Assembly (NCBI GenBank): GCA_965232975.1
Contig: CBDDRG010000021.1
Span: forward strand, 1 to 9,217
Direction of reading: 5' to 3'
Source: CBDDRG01 sp965232975
Lineage (GTDB): Bacteria > Pseudomonadota > Gammaproteobacteria > Pseudomonadales > Porticoccaceae
DNA length: 9,217 nt
Shown here: positions 1 through 7,737 of the stretch, piece after piece
Numbering within the stretch: position 1 is the stretch's first letter
Layout of the letters: the number at the start of each line of letters is the position of its first letter
Translations under genes and position numbers: made by a program
The notes under the pieces: model-generated
Told to the model about the DNA's origin: nothing
Seen by the model: only the letters and a program-made list of their open reading frames with translations
Databases searched by the model: none

Positions 1-1
1 G

Positions 2-244
2 TGTTTCAGCCACCATTTCGGCGAAATTCAGCTCAGTGGCCTCGTCGCCGGCGTGTTCGCGCCCCTGGTCGGCCTGGTCCGCGCGGTGCAGGCGATGGTA
101 GCCATCAACCTGCTCACCTGCTTCCCCACCGTACCAAGCGGCGAACTGATGCTGATCGACGGCGCCCACAGCGACTGGCGGCGCTTCCGGCTCGCGCGCT
201 GGCGGGATTGCCCGGTCTGTGGCCACGGCGAGGCGCGGCCATGA
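2..244 (+). CDS. moeB: MoeB/ThiF/HesA-family adenylyltransferase, C-terminal part (5' end outside window)
   Basis: Eighty C-terminal residues are visible, read from position 2; the ATP-binding N-terminal part lies outside the window. In the family this E1-like enzyme adenylates the C-terminal glycine of a small sulfur carrier (MoaD in molybdopterin synthesis, ThiS in thiamine synthesis) in the cytoplasm. Seen here are the conserved AGVFAPLVGLVRAVQA helix, the following NLL segment, an SGELMLIDG strand and a terminal CPVCG, which is normally half of a structural zinc site. The usual upstream C-x2-C reads C-F-S-H, so one ligand position is histidine. The stop TGA overlaps the moeA ATG, which favours a MoeB role over ThiF or a generic HesA. 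The family is clear; the exact substrate rests on context. Confidence 0.85.
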   Translation, partial: CFSHHFGEIQLSGLVAGVFAPLVGLVRAVQAMVAINLLTCFPTVPSGELMLIDGAHSDWRRFRLARWRDCPVCGHGEARP

Positions 245-1512
245 ACGACCAAACACCGGCCGGGCCAGAACCATCGGGCCTGCTGCCCCTGGCCGAGGCG
301 CGGGCGCGGATGCTGGCTGTCGTCACCCCGGTGGCCGCCACTGAAACCCTGCCGCTGGCGGCACTGTCCGGCCGGATTCTGACCGCCGATGTGGTGTCGG
401 CCCGCGCGGTGCCGCCAGCGGACAATTCGGCGATGGACGGCTACGCCTGCCGCCACCGGGATTTGCCGCTGGCCGCGGCCGTCGGGCTGGCGCTGGTCGG
501 CAAGGCGCTCGCCGGTCGCCCTTTTGGCGGCGTGCTGGCATCCGGCCAGTGCGTGCGCATCACCACCGGCGGCGAAGTGCCGCCCGGCGCCGATACCGTG
601 GTGATGCAGGAACACACCCAGGCGGTCGGGGATCGAGTCTGGGTCGAGCGCGCGCCCGCCGCCGGCGCCAATATCCGCCGCGCCGGCGAGGACATCGCCA
701 GCGGCGCGACGCTGTTCGGCGCCGGCCATCGCCTGAGTCCGGTGGATATCGGCCTGCTGGCCTCCGTCGGCATCGCCCAGGTGACGGTGCGGCGCCGGCT
801 GCGGGTCGCGCTGCTCGCCACCGGCAGCGAGTTGCGCGCGCCCGGGGAGGCGCTGGGACCCGGCGACATCTACGAGAGCAACCGCTTCGTGCTGGCGGCG
901 ATGCTGGCGCGATTCGGCGCGGAAGTCATCGATCTGGGCGTGGTCGCCGACGACCCGGCGTTGCTGCGCGCGGCCTTTGTCGAGGCCGGCAGCCGTGCCG
1001 ACGCGGTCATCGCCACCGGCGGCGCCTCGGTCGGCGAGGCCGACTACACCCACGCGCTCTTGGCCGAGCTGGGCAAGGTGGATTTCTGGCAGGTGGCGAT
1101 CAAGCCCGGCAAGCCGTTCATCTTCGGCCACTTGTCTGGTCACCGGGGTCCCAGCCTGTTCTTCGGCCTGCCCGGCAACCCGGTGTCGGCGCTGGTCACC
1201 TTTCACCAGCTCGCGGTGCCGGTGCTGCGCCACCTCCAGGGCGAACGGCATCCACCGCCGCTGCTATTGCAGGCCAGGGTCACCGGCGCGATCCGCCGCA
1301 ACCGCCTGCGCCTCGATTTGCAGCGCGGCCGGCTAGAGGCGCCGAAGGCCGGGGGTGATGAGCTGATCGTCACCGTCGATCACCAGCAGAGCTCCGGCGC
1401 GCTCAGCTCGCTGAGTCGCAGCAACTGTTTTGTGCTGATCGAGGCCGGTGCGGGCAGCGTCGCGGCCGGCGACCTGGTGGCAGTGCTGCCCTTCGACGAG
1501 CTGCTGCGCTGA
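241..1512 (+). CDS. moeA: Molybdopterin molybdenumtransferase MoeA
   Basis: MoeA inserts molybdate into adenylylated molybdopterin, the last common step of molybdenum cofactor synthesis, in the cytoplasm. The protein has 423 residues, close to the usual size of about 400-410. Family motifs run in order: DNSAMDGYA (61-69), a VRITTGGEVPPGADTVVMQE segment (105-124), RRAGEDI (146-152), LATGSEL (192-198), ADDP (236-239), ATGGASVGEADY (258-269), IKPGKPF (287-293) and FFGLPGNPVSA (307-317). The Asp and Glu residues of these motifs that line the active site in characterised MoeA are present. The ATG at 241 is chosen because it overlaps the upstream stop (ATGA), has a GCGAGG 7 bp before it, and homology begins soon after; the reading frame upstream of it is only a shadow of the moeB-like gene. 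The C-terminal domain (about 335-423) looks complete. Translational coupling with the upstream gene is likely. Confidence 0.97.
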   Translation: MNDQTPAGPEPSGLLPLAEARARMLAVVTPVAATETLPLAALSGRILTADVVSARAVPPADNSAMDGYACRHRDLPLAAAVGLALVGKALAGRPFGGVLASGQCVRITTGGEVPPGADTVVMQEHTQAVGDRVWVERAPAAGANIRRAGEDIASGATLFGAGHRLSPVDIGLLASVGIAQVTVRRRLRVALLATGSELRAPGEALGPGDIYESNRFVLAAMLARFGAEVIDLGVVADDPALLRAAFVEAGSRADAVIATGGASVGEADYTHALLAELGKVDFWQVAIKPGKPFIFGHLSGHRGPSLFFGLPGNPVSALVTFHQLAVPVLRHLQGERHPPPLLLQARVTGAIRRNRLRLDLQRGRLEAPKAGGDELIVTVDHQQSSGALSSLSRSNCFVLIEAGAGSVAAGDLVAVLPFDELLR

Positions 1513-1715
1513 GCTTCGTCGGCGCTGCCGGCTCGACCGTCTGGCTTGCAACTTGCTTCGTTTCCCGGTGACCAAGACCTACCGATGCCAGCCCGCCCAG
1601 TGCTAGGAGCCTGTCGGGGTCATCGACCACAAGCTGTCACCTGCCGGAACCATGATGAACCTCGGGCCAGAGGGCTGTGGCCAGGGGCTGGGCGGCCCAC
1701 CAGCGAGGAATACCC
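1513..1715. other. Intergenic gap between moeA and aldehyde dehydrogenase gene
   Basis: About 200 bp with no convincing gene. No strong rho-independent terminator follows moeA; I see no GC stem followed by a T run. A short GGCCA/TGGCC inverted pair lies just upstream of the aldehyde dehydrogenase start (around 1668-1685), too weak to interpret. No sigma-70-type promoter stands out. The length suggests the aldehyde dehydrogenase gene is transcribed separately from moeA. Confidence 0.5.
1705..1710 (+). promoter_or_regulatory. Ribosome binding site of the aldehyde dehydrogenase gene
   Basis: GAGGAA lies 5 bp before the ATG at 1716. It decides the start: an in-frame start at 1677 would add 13 residues that do not look like aldehyde dehydrogenase and has no good Shine-Dalgarno sequence. 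Confidence 0.7.
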
Positions 1716-3167
1716 ATGACGACCCAATATGAATTGATGGTGCCGGGCGCGACGCCAGCGGGCACAGCGCTCGCGGTGCGCGCGCCCTTCGACGGCGGCC
1801 TGCTGGCCGAGGTCGAGCGCGTCGATCGGGCCGGCGTCGAACAGGCGCTGGCGACCGCCCACCGGGTGTTTGCCGATCGCAGGCAGTGGCTGTCCGCCGC
1901 GCGGCGCATCGAAATCCTGACCGCGACGGCGGACATGATGAAGCGCGACGCCGATCGGCTCACCCTCATCGCCGCCCGCGAGGGCGGCAAGCCGCTGGTC
2001 GATTCGCGCGTCGAAATGGCGCGCGCCATCGACGGCATCAAGCTGTGTGCGCGTTGCATCCGCAACGACCACGGCGAAGAGATCCCCATGGGCATCAACG
2101 CCGCGTCGATGAACCGGCTCGCGTTCACCCGCCACGAACCCATCGGCGTGGTGGTGGCCTTCAGTGCGTTCAATCACCCCATCAACCTCATCGTGCATCA
2201 AATTGGCCCGGCCATTGCCGCCGGCTGCCCGGTCATCGTCAAGCCCGCCAATGACACCCCGATGTCCTGCTACGAGCTGGTCAGGCTGCTGCGTCAGGCG
2301 GGGCTGCCGCCGGCCTGGTGCCAGGTGTTGACGACCACCGGGCACGATGTCGCCGAAGTGTTGGCCAGCGACCCGCGCGTCGCCTTTTTCAGCTTCATCG
2401 GCAGCGCCCAAGTGGGCTGGATGCTGCGCTCGAAACTGGCGCCGGGCACCCGCTGCGCGCTCGAACACGGCGGCATCGCGCCCGTCATCGTCGCCGCCGA
2501 CGCCGATCTGGATCAGGCGGTGCCGCTGCTCGCCAAGGGTGGCTTCTACCACGCCGGCCAGGTCTGCATCTCGGTGCAACGGGTGTTTGCGCACGCCAGC
2601 ATCGCGCGCCGGGTGGCGGAGGGCATCGCCGCCGCCGGCGCCCGCATGACCCTGGGCGACCCGACGCTGGGCACCACCGATGTCGGCCCGCTGATCCGCC
2701 GCGAGGAGGTGGAGCGCGTGCACAATTGGATCGAGGCAGCGGTCGCCGGTGGCGCCGAAAAGCTGTCCGGCGGCGTGCTGCCCAGTGGCGACATGCCCGC
2801 CAACTGCTACCCGCCGACGGTGCTGCTGGATCCGCCGGCGGACGCCCATGTGAGCTGTGGCGAAGTGTTCGGCCCGGTCATCTGCGTGTACACCTACACC
2901 GATATGGACGCCGCCATCGCCCGTGCCAACTCCCTCCACTTCGCTTTTCAGGCCGCAATCTTCACCCGCGATATCGACGTCGCGCTGCACGGCTATCGGC
3001 AGCTCGATGCGTCGGCGGTGCTGATCAACGACCACACCGCGTTTCGCGTCGACTGGATGCCGTTCGCCGGGCTGCGCCACTCCGGCCTCGGCATCGGCGG
3101 CATTCCCCACACCTATGCCGACATGCAGATCAGCAAGATGCTGGTCATCCGCTCGGCGAGCCTTTAG
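1716..3167 (+). CDS. NAD(P)-dependent aldehyde dehydrogenase (non-acylating ALDH superfamily)
   Basis: Soluble enzyme of 483 residues, the normal length for the superfamily, predicted to oxidise an aldehyde to its carboxylate with NAD or NADP. Visible motifs: FSAFNHP with the oxyanion Asn at 154, VIVKPAND with the cofactor-binding Lys at 176, FIGSAQVG (227-234) in the Rossmann fold, the general base Glu at 250 in LEHGG, the catalytic Cys at 284 in GQVCISVQR, and EVFGPV (383-388) with the cofactor-ribose Glu. The protein ends with NDHTAFRVDWMPFAGLRHSG (438-457), the substrate- and oligomer-forming segment. Having both Glu250 and Cys284 argues for hydrolytic rather than CoA-acylating chemistry. 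LEHGG replaces the common LELGG. Substrate is unknown; subfamilies for lactaldehyde, phosphonoacetaldehyde or similar small aldehydes are possible but unproven. The alcohol dehydrogenase and CoA-transferase downstream suggest a shared catabolic route. Confidence 0.93.
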   Translation: MTTQYELMVPGATPAGTALAVRAPFDGGLLAEVERVDRAGVEQALATAHRVFADRRQWLSAARRIEILTATADMMKRDADRLTLIAAREGGKPLVDSRVEMARAIDGIKLCARCIRNDHGEEIPMGINAASMNRLAFTRHEPIGVVVAFSAFNHPINLIVHQIGPAIAAGCPVIVKPANDTPMSCYELVRLLRQAGLPPAWCQVLTTTGHDVAEVLASDPRVAFFSFIGSAQVGWMLRSKLAPGTRCALEHGGIAPVIVAADADLDQAVPLLAKGGFYHAGQVCISVQRVFAHASIARRVAEGIAAAGARMTLGDPTLGTTDVGPLIRREEVERVHNWIEAAVAGGAEKLSGGVLPSGDMPANCYPPTVLLDPPADAHVSCGEVFGPVICVYTYTDMDAAIARANSLHFAFQAAIFTRDIDVALHGYRQLDASAVLINDHTAFRVDWMPFAGLRHSGLGIGGIPHTYADMQISKMLVIRSASL

Positions 3168-3472
3168 CGCTCGTTCAAGATCGCGCTGAAGGGCGCATCG
3201 CGGCGTTAAAACCGGCCTCAAAAAGGTCAACGCCGTGGACGCTGCGCTTTTTCGGTCAGCTTTGCCTTGCGCTGCATCCCCTGATCGAGATCTTGAACAG
3301 GCTCTTGGCGAAGTCGGTCGCCATTGCCGAGACCGCGGCAAGCCGGCATCGCGTCGCTGGCATGTTAATCGCATCGACTTATCAAGGGCTGGTCTGAGCA
3401 TTCGGTGCCATCAGCTTGCAATCATCGCCACATGACACTGTCTCACCCGGTGGTTACAACGGAGACCAGACC
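3168..3472. other. 305-bp intergenic region before the alcohol dehydrogenase gene
   Basis: By eye this stretch is less GC-rich than the flanking genes and carries several short A and T runs, including AAAAAG near 3220 and CTTTTT near 3247. I find no gene with a credible start and recognisable product on either strand. A possible sigma-70-like pair, CTGGCA (3357-3362) and TATCAA (3380-3385) with 17 bp between, matches only four of six positions in each box, so it is weak. A CGAGC/GCTCG inverted pair at the end of the aldehyde dehydrogenase gene has no T run and is not a clear terminator. The gap most likely holds the promoter of the downstream two-gene unit. Confidence 0.4.
3461..3464 (+). promoter_or_regulatory. 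Ribosome binding site of the alcohol dehydrogenase gene
   Basis: GGAG lies 8 bp before the ATG at 3473. It supports that start over an in-frame TTG at 3416, whose extra 19 residues have no family resemblance. Confidence 0.6.
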
Positions 3473-4597
3473 ATGAAAACCAAGGCCGCCATCCTCTACC
3501 AAATGGGCGCCGCGCCGCCCTATGCAGATTCCAAACCCCTGGTGATTGCCGAGATCGACCTGGCCCCGCCGGGCCCCGGCGAAGTGCTGGTCAAGATCGC
3601 CGCCGCCGGGCTGTGCCACTCCGATCTGTCCGTCATCGACGGCAACCGGCCGCGGCCGACGCCGATGGCGCTCGGCCACGAGGCCGCCGGCATCGTCGAG
3701 GAGGTCGGATTGGGCGTGACCCGCTTCCGGCCGGGCGATCACGTCGTCATGGTGTTCGTCCCCAGTTGCGGCGCCTGCGGCTTCTGCGCCCGCGGTCGCC
3801 CCGCGCTGTGCGAACCGGGCGCCGCCGCCAACGGCGCCGGCACCTTGCTGACCGGCGCGCGGCGGCTGAGCCAAGCCGGCGCGCCCATCCACCATCATCT
3901 GGGCGTATCGGCATTTGCCGAGTACGCCACGCTGTCGCAACAGTCGCTGGTCAAGATCGACCCCGCGTTCGACCTGACCAGGGCGGCCTTGTTCGGCTGT
4001 GCGGTGCTGACCGGCGTCGGCGCCGTGGTCAACACCGCCAAGGTGCCGCCGGGCGCCTCGGTCGCCGTCGTCGGCCTCGGCGGTGTCGGCCTGTGCGCAC
4101 TGCTCGGCGCGCAACTGGCGGGGTCGCGCCAGGTCGTCGCCGTCGATCTCGCCAACGACAAGCTCGCGTTCGCGCAAGAACTCGGCGCAACCCATTGCGT
4201 CAATGCCGGCAGCGCGCGCGCGATCGAGGAGATCAGGGATTTGAGCGGCGGCGGCGTCGAATACGCCTTTGAGATGGCGGGCTCGGTGCCGGCGCTCGAA
4301 CTCGCCTACGCGATCACCGCGCGCGGCGGCACCACGGTGACCTCGGGCCTGCCCAACCCGGAGCGCAAGCTGTCGATCCAGGCGGTGTCGCTGGTCGCCG
4401 AGGAGCGCACCTTGAAAGGTAGCTATATCGGCACCTCGGTGCCCAGCATCGACCTGCCCCGCTACCTGTCGCTGCACCAGCAGGGCAAATTGCCGGTGGA
4501 GCGCCTGTTGACCCACCTCATCGGGCTGGACGACATCAATGTCGGTTTCGACCGCCTCGCCGCCGGCCAGGCGATTCGCCAGGTGATCACGCTCTGA
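3473..4597 (+). CDS. Zinc-dependent alcohol dehydrogenase (MDR superfamily)
   Basis: Cytoplasmic NAD-dependent medium-chain dehydrogenase of 374 residues, typical of class III-like alcohol dehydrogenases; it interconverts an alcohol and an aldehyde or ketone. The catalytic zinc ligands are visible: Cys48 in GLCHSD, His69-Glu70 in LGHEAAG, and Cys176 in FGCAVLTG. The structural zinc lobe is intact, with Cys at 99, 102, 105 and 113. The Rossmann motif GLGGVG lies at 201-206, and Asp225 ends the second strand, which favours NAD over NADP. The gene after it starts 19 bp downstream on the same strand, so the two are almost certainly co-transcribed. Pairing with a CoA-transferase and a nearby aldehyde dehydrogenase suggests oxidation of a small alcohol. 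The family is certain; the substrate is not. A glutathione-dependent formaldehyde dehydrogenase role is not supported by anything specific in the sequence. Confidence 0.95.
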   Translation: MKTKAAILYQMGAAPPYADSKPLVIAEIDLAPPGPGEVLVKIAAAGLCHSDLSVIDGNRPRPTPMALGHEAAGIVEEVGLGVTRFRPGDHVVMVFVPSCGACGFCARGRPALCEPGAAANGAGTLLTGARRLSQAGAPIHHHLGVSAFAEYATLSQQSLVKIDPAFDLTRAALFGCAVLTGVGAVVNTAKVPPGASVAVVGLGGVGLCALLGAQLAGSRQVVAVDLANDKLAFAQELGATHCVNAGSARAIEEIRDLSGGGVEYAFEMAGSVPALELAYAITARGGTTVTSGLPNPERKLSIQAVSLVAEERTLKGSYIGTSVPSIDLPRYLSLHQQGKLPVERLLTHLIGLDDINVGFDRLAAGQAIRQVITL

Positions 4598-4604
4598 AAT
4601 CCAC

Positions 4605-4610
4605 AGGAGA
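4605..4610 (+). promoter_or_regulatory. Ribosome binding site of the CoA-transferase gene
   Basis: AGGAGA lies 6 bp before the ATG at 4617, inside the 19-bp gap after the alcohol dehydrogenase stop. This supports both the start and co-translation from one transcript. Confidence 0.7.
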
Positions 4611-4616
4611 GAAGCG

Positions 4617-6296
4617 ATGACCAGCAAGCAGATCGGCGCCCGCGCCGCCATCGAGCGCATCCGCCCCCGCGATACCCTGTGCATCTCCGGCTTTGTCGGC
4701 ACCGGCACGCCGGAGGAGTTGATCAAGACGCTGGAAAGCCGCTTCCTGCGCGGCAACTCGCCCTTTGGGTTGACGCTGGTGTTCGCGGCGGCACCGGGCG
4801 ATGGCGCCGACCAGGGCGTCAACCGCCTCGCTCACAGCGGCCTGCTGAAGCGGGTGATTGGCGGCCACTGGGCACTGGTGCCCAAGCTCGGCGCGCTCGC
4901 GCTCGGCAACGACATCGAGGCCTACAACCTGCCGCTGGGCGTGATGAGCGCGCTGTACCGCGAGATCGCCGCCAAGCGCGGCGGCGTGCTCACCAAGGTG
5001 GGTCTCGGCACCTTCGTCGATCCCCGCCAAGGCGGCGGCAAACTGAACAAATCCACCTGGCAGGATCTGGTCAAACTGCTCATCATCGCGGGCGAAGAAT
5101 GGTTGCTGTACCAGCCATTCCCTATCGACGTCGCCTTCATTCGCGCCACCACGGCCGACACCAGGGGCAACCTGACGATGGAAAACGAGGCGCTGACGCT
5201 CGATACGCTCGCCATCGCCACCGCCACCAAGAACTCGGGCGGCCTGGTCATCGCCCAGGTCGAGCGCGTGGTCGCCGCCGACACGCTGAACCCGCGCGCG
5301 GTCGAGGTGCCCGGCATTCTGGTCGATCATGTCGTCGAGGCCGCGCCCGCAAACCACCGCCAGACCTGGGCGACCCAGTTCGAGCCCGCGTTCGCCGGCC
5401 AATGTCGCCTGAATCTCGCCAAGGCGCCGCCGATGGCGCTCGACGAGCGCAAGCTGGTCGCCCGCCGCGCCGCCTTTGAATTGCCGCTCGGCGGTGTCAT
5501 CAACCTCGGCATCGGCATGCCCGAGGGCGTGTCCAAGGTCGCCAGCGAAGAGGGTCTACTGAGCGCGGTGACGTTGACCGCCGAGCCCGGCGTGATCGGC
5601 GGCATGCCCCAGGGGGGGCTCGACTTCGGCGCCGCGGTCAACAACGACGCGCTGCTGAACCAGAACCAGCAGTTCGATTTCTACGACGGTGGCGGGCTCG
5701 ATCTCGCCGTGCTCGGCATGGCCGAAGTCGATGTCTGCGGCCACGTCAACGTCAGCAAGTTCGGCACCCGGCTCGCCGGCGCCGGCGGCTTTATCAACAT
5801 CTCCCAGTCCGCGCGCTGCCTGGTCTTCGTCGGCACCTTCACCACCGGCGGCCTCGAGGTGGCGGTGGTGAAGGGCGAGTTGCGCATCGTGCGGGAGGGC
5901 CGCAACAGCAAGTTTGTCGCGGCAGTCGAGCAGATCACGTTCAACGGCGATATCGCCGCGGCCAAGCGGCAGCGCGTGCTCTATGTCACCGAGCGCGCAG
6001 TGTTTGCGCTGCGTGGGGACGGCCTCGAACTGATCGAGGTTGCGCCCGGCATCGACGTCAATACCCAAGTGCTGGCGCTGATCCCCTTCCCGGTCAAGGT
6101 GCACAATCCGCGGCTGATGGACACGCGTATCTTCGGCGTCGCTGCCATGGGTCTCGCCAAGGCGCTTGGCGCCGCAGTCGTCGATGGCCAGGTGGTCGCG
6201 CCTGAGGACGAACTGGAGCGTCGCCGCAATGCCCGCAAACAGGAACGGCCGACGGATGGCGATGATGCGGCGGTGGTCGCGGTGGTGGGGGAGTAG
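4617..6296 (+). CDS. Class I acyl-CoA:carboxylate CoA-transferase (fused alpha and beta domains, YdiF/Pct-like)
   Basis: The 559-residue protein carries both class I CoA-transferase domains in one chain: an alpha-like half (about 1-265) and a beta-like half (about 275-530). It is predicted to move CoA from a donor such as acetyl-CoA onto a carboxylate through a glutamyl-CoA thioester. The catalytic Glu is Glu323 in EPGVIGG, matching the ExGxxGG signature. GIGMPEGV (298-305), GMAEVDVCGHVN (367-378) and GAGGF (388-392) are also typical of the beta half. The alpha half has SGFVGTGTPEEL (24-35) and FVDPRQGGGKLN (133-144), as in YdiF and propionate CoA-transferases rather than the separate-subunit enzymes. 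The last 25 or so residues are charged, variable and probably unstructured. It forms a tight unit with the alcohol dehydrogenase upstream and is convergent with the glycosyltransferase downstream. Substrate range (acetate, propionate, butyrate, lactate, 3-oxoacids) cannot be assigned. Confidence 0.93.
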   Translation: MTSKQIGARAAIERIRPRDTLCISGFVGTGTPEELIKTLESRFLRGNSPFGLTLVFAAAPGDGADQGVNRLAHSGLLKRVIGGHWALVPKLGALALGNDIEAYNLPLGVMSALYREIAAKRGGVLTKVGLGTFVDPRQGGGKLNKSTWQDLVKLLIIAGEEWLLYQPFPIDVAFIRATTADTRGNLTMENEALTLDTLAIATATKNSGGLVIAQVERVVAADTLNPRAVEVPGILVDHVVEAAPANHRQTWATQFEPAFAGQCRLNLAKAPPMALDERKLVARRAAFELPLGGVINLGIGMPEGVSKVASEEGLLSAVTLTAEPGVIGGMPQGGLDFGAAVNNDALLNQNQQFDFYDGGGLDLAVLGMAEVDVCGHVNVSKFGTRLAGAGGFINISQSARCLVFVGTFTTGGLEVAVVKGELRIVREGRNSKFVAAVEQITFNGDIAAAKRQRVLYVTERAVFALRGDGLELIEVAPGIDVNTQVLALIPFPVKVHNPRLMDTRIFGVAAMGLAKALGAAVVDGQVVAPEDELERRRNARKQERPTDGDDAAVVAVVGE

Positions 6297-6463
6297 GGGA
6301 CCAAAGCAACTTGTTCATGATCGACCAGAACCCGGAACCGGTCATCGTCCGTTTCCATGACCCTCGCATCGTGCGGGCCGTGCGCTTCAAACTGCATTTG
6401 GCATATCAACGGGTTGCGCCGCGATGCCGGTCTTCAGCGCCGCAACGGTGCCGGTGAACGGAG
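6297..6463. other. Convergent intergenic region between CoA-transferase and glycosyltransferase genes
   Basis: No recognisable gene. A small plus-strand ORF of 46 codons (ATG 6317 to stop 6457) is open but has no Shine-Dalgarno sequence and no resemblance I know. A short hairpin, CTCGCA-TCG-TGCGGG (6363-6377), lacks a T tract, so it is not a convincing terminator even though convergent genes need one. On the minus strand this region would be read as an extended C-terminus of the glycosyltransferase if its terminal heptamer array changed length. Confidence 0.4.
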
Positions 6464-7525
<1,062 letters not shown>

Positions 7526-7534
7526 TACATTTCG

Positions 7535-7539
7535 CTCCT
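7535..7539 (-). promoter_or_regulatory. Ribosome binding site of the glycosyltransferase gene
   Basis: On the minus strand AGGAG sits 9 bp before the ATG at 7525. Protein homology starts at once with MRIAQVAP, so this start is well supported. Confidence 0.7.
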
Positions 7540-7555
7540 GGCTGGTAAAGACGAT

Positions 7556-7581
7556 GATCGGTGCGGCAGGCCGCCACGATC
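7556..7581. promoter_or_regulatory. Imperfect 26-bp dyad upstream of the glycosyltransferase gene (candidate operator or leader hairpin)
   Basis: GATCGGTGCGGC and GCCGCCACGATC are inverted copies with 10 of 12 positions matching, separated by 2 bp. The dyad lies 30 bp upstream of the glycosyltransferase ATG, in the region shared with the divergent debranching-type gene. It could be a regulator site or fold in the leader RNA. In GC-rich DNA such dyads arise by chance fairly often, so this is tentative. The rest of the 7526-7737 gap shows no clear promoter boxes. Confidence 0.25.
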
Positions 7582-7725
7582 GGAGTCGAAGGCCCGCAGT
7601 CCTGGTCGGCTACCCTCGCCCGACGTTAAATTCCCGTAATCCAAGGGATGGAAGTGATCGATCCTCCCCAACCCAGGCGGAACGAATCGCTTGAGATTGA
7701 TCTATATCCGCACCAAAAGTTCCTC

Positions 7726-7732
7726 AGGAGGT
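7726..7732 (+). promoter_or_regulatory. Strong ribosome binding site of the debranching-type gene
   Basis: AGGAGGT, a near-perfect Shine-Dalgarno sequence, lies 5 bp before the ATG at 7738 and fixes the start of a gene that has no stop codon inside the window. Confidence 0.85.
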
Positions 7733-7737
7733 ACGAC

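Noticed and set aside
1..240. In-frame upstream extension of moeA to the window start
   Set aside because: The extra residues are Arg/Pro-rich and unlike MoeA; the same bases in another frame encode the conserved MoeB-like C-terminus.
1600..1625. GAGCCTGTCGGGGTC stretch resembling the end of some insertion sequences
   Set aside because: There is no matching inverted end, transposase fragment or target duplication nearby, so the likeness is too short to mean anything.
1620..3401. 593-codon open frame on the minus strand opposite the aldehyde dehydrogenase gene
   Set aside because: It is an antisense shadow of a GC-rich gene: rich in Arg, Ala, Gly and His with no domain, and the opposite strand encodes a complete, well-conserved enzyme.
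3402..3420. Possible sigma-54 promoter (GG and TTGC elements) before the alcohol dehydrogenase gene
   Set aside because: Spacing between the GG and GC elements is 12 bp instead of the required 10, and the rest of the -24 box does not match.
3443..4822. 459-codon open frame on the minus strand opposite the alcohol dehydrogenase gene
   Set aside because: Same pattern: low-complexity Gly/Ala/Arg/Asp translation, no recognisable domain, and it fully overlaps a conserved gene.
6363..6377. Hairpin that could end transcription between the convergent genes
   Set aside because: Only a 6-bp stem with one wobble pair and no T tract on either strand.
6317..6457. 46-codon plus-strand ORF between the convergent genes
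   Set aside because: No ribosome binding site, no recognised similarity, and expected by chance in GC-rich DNA.
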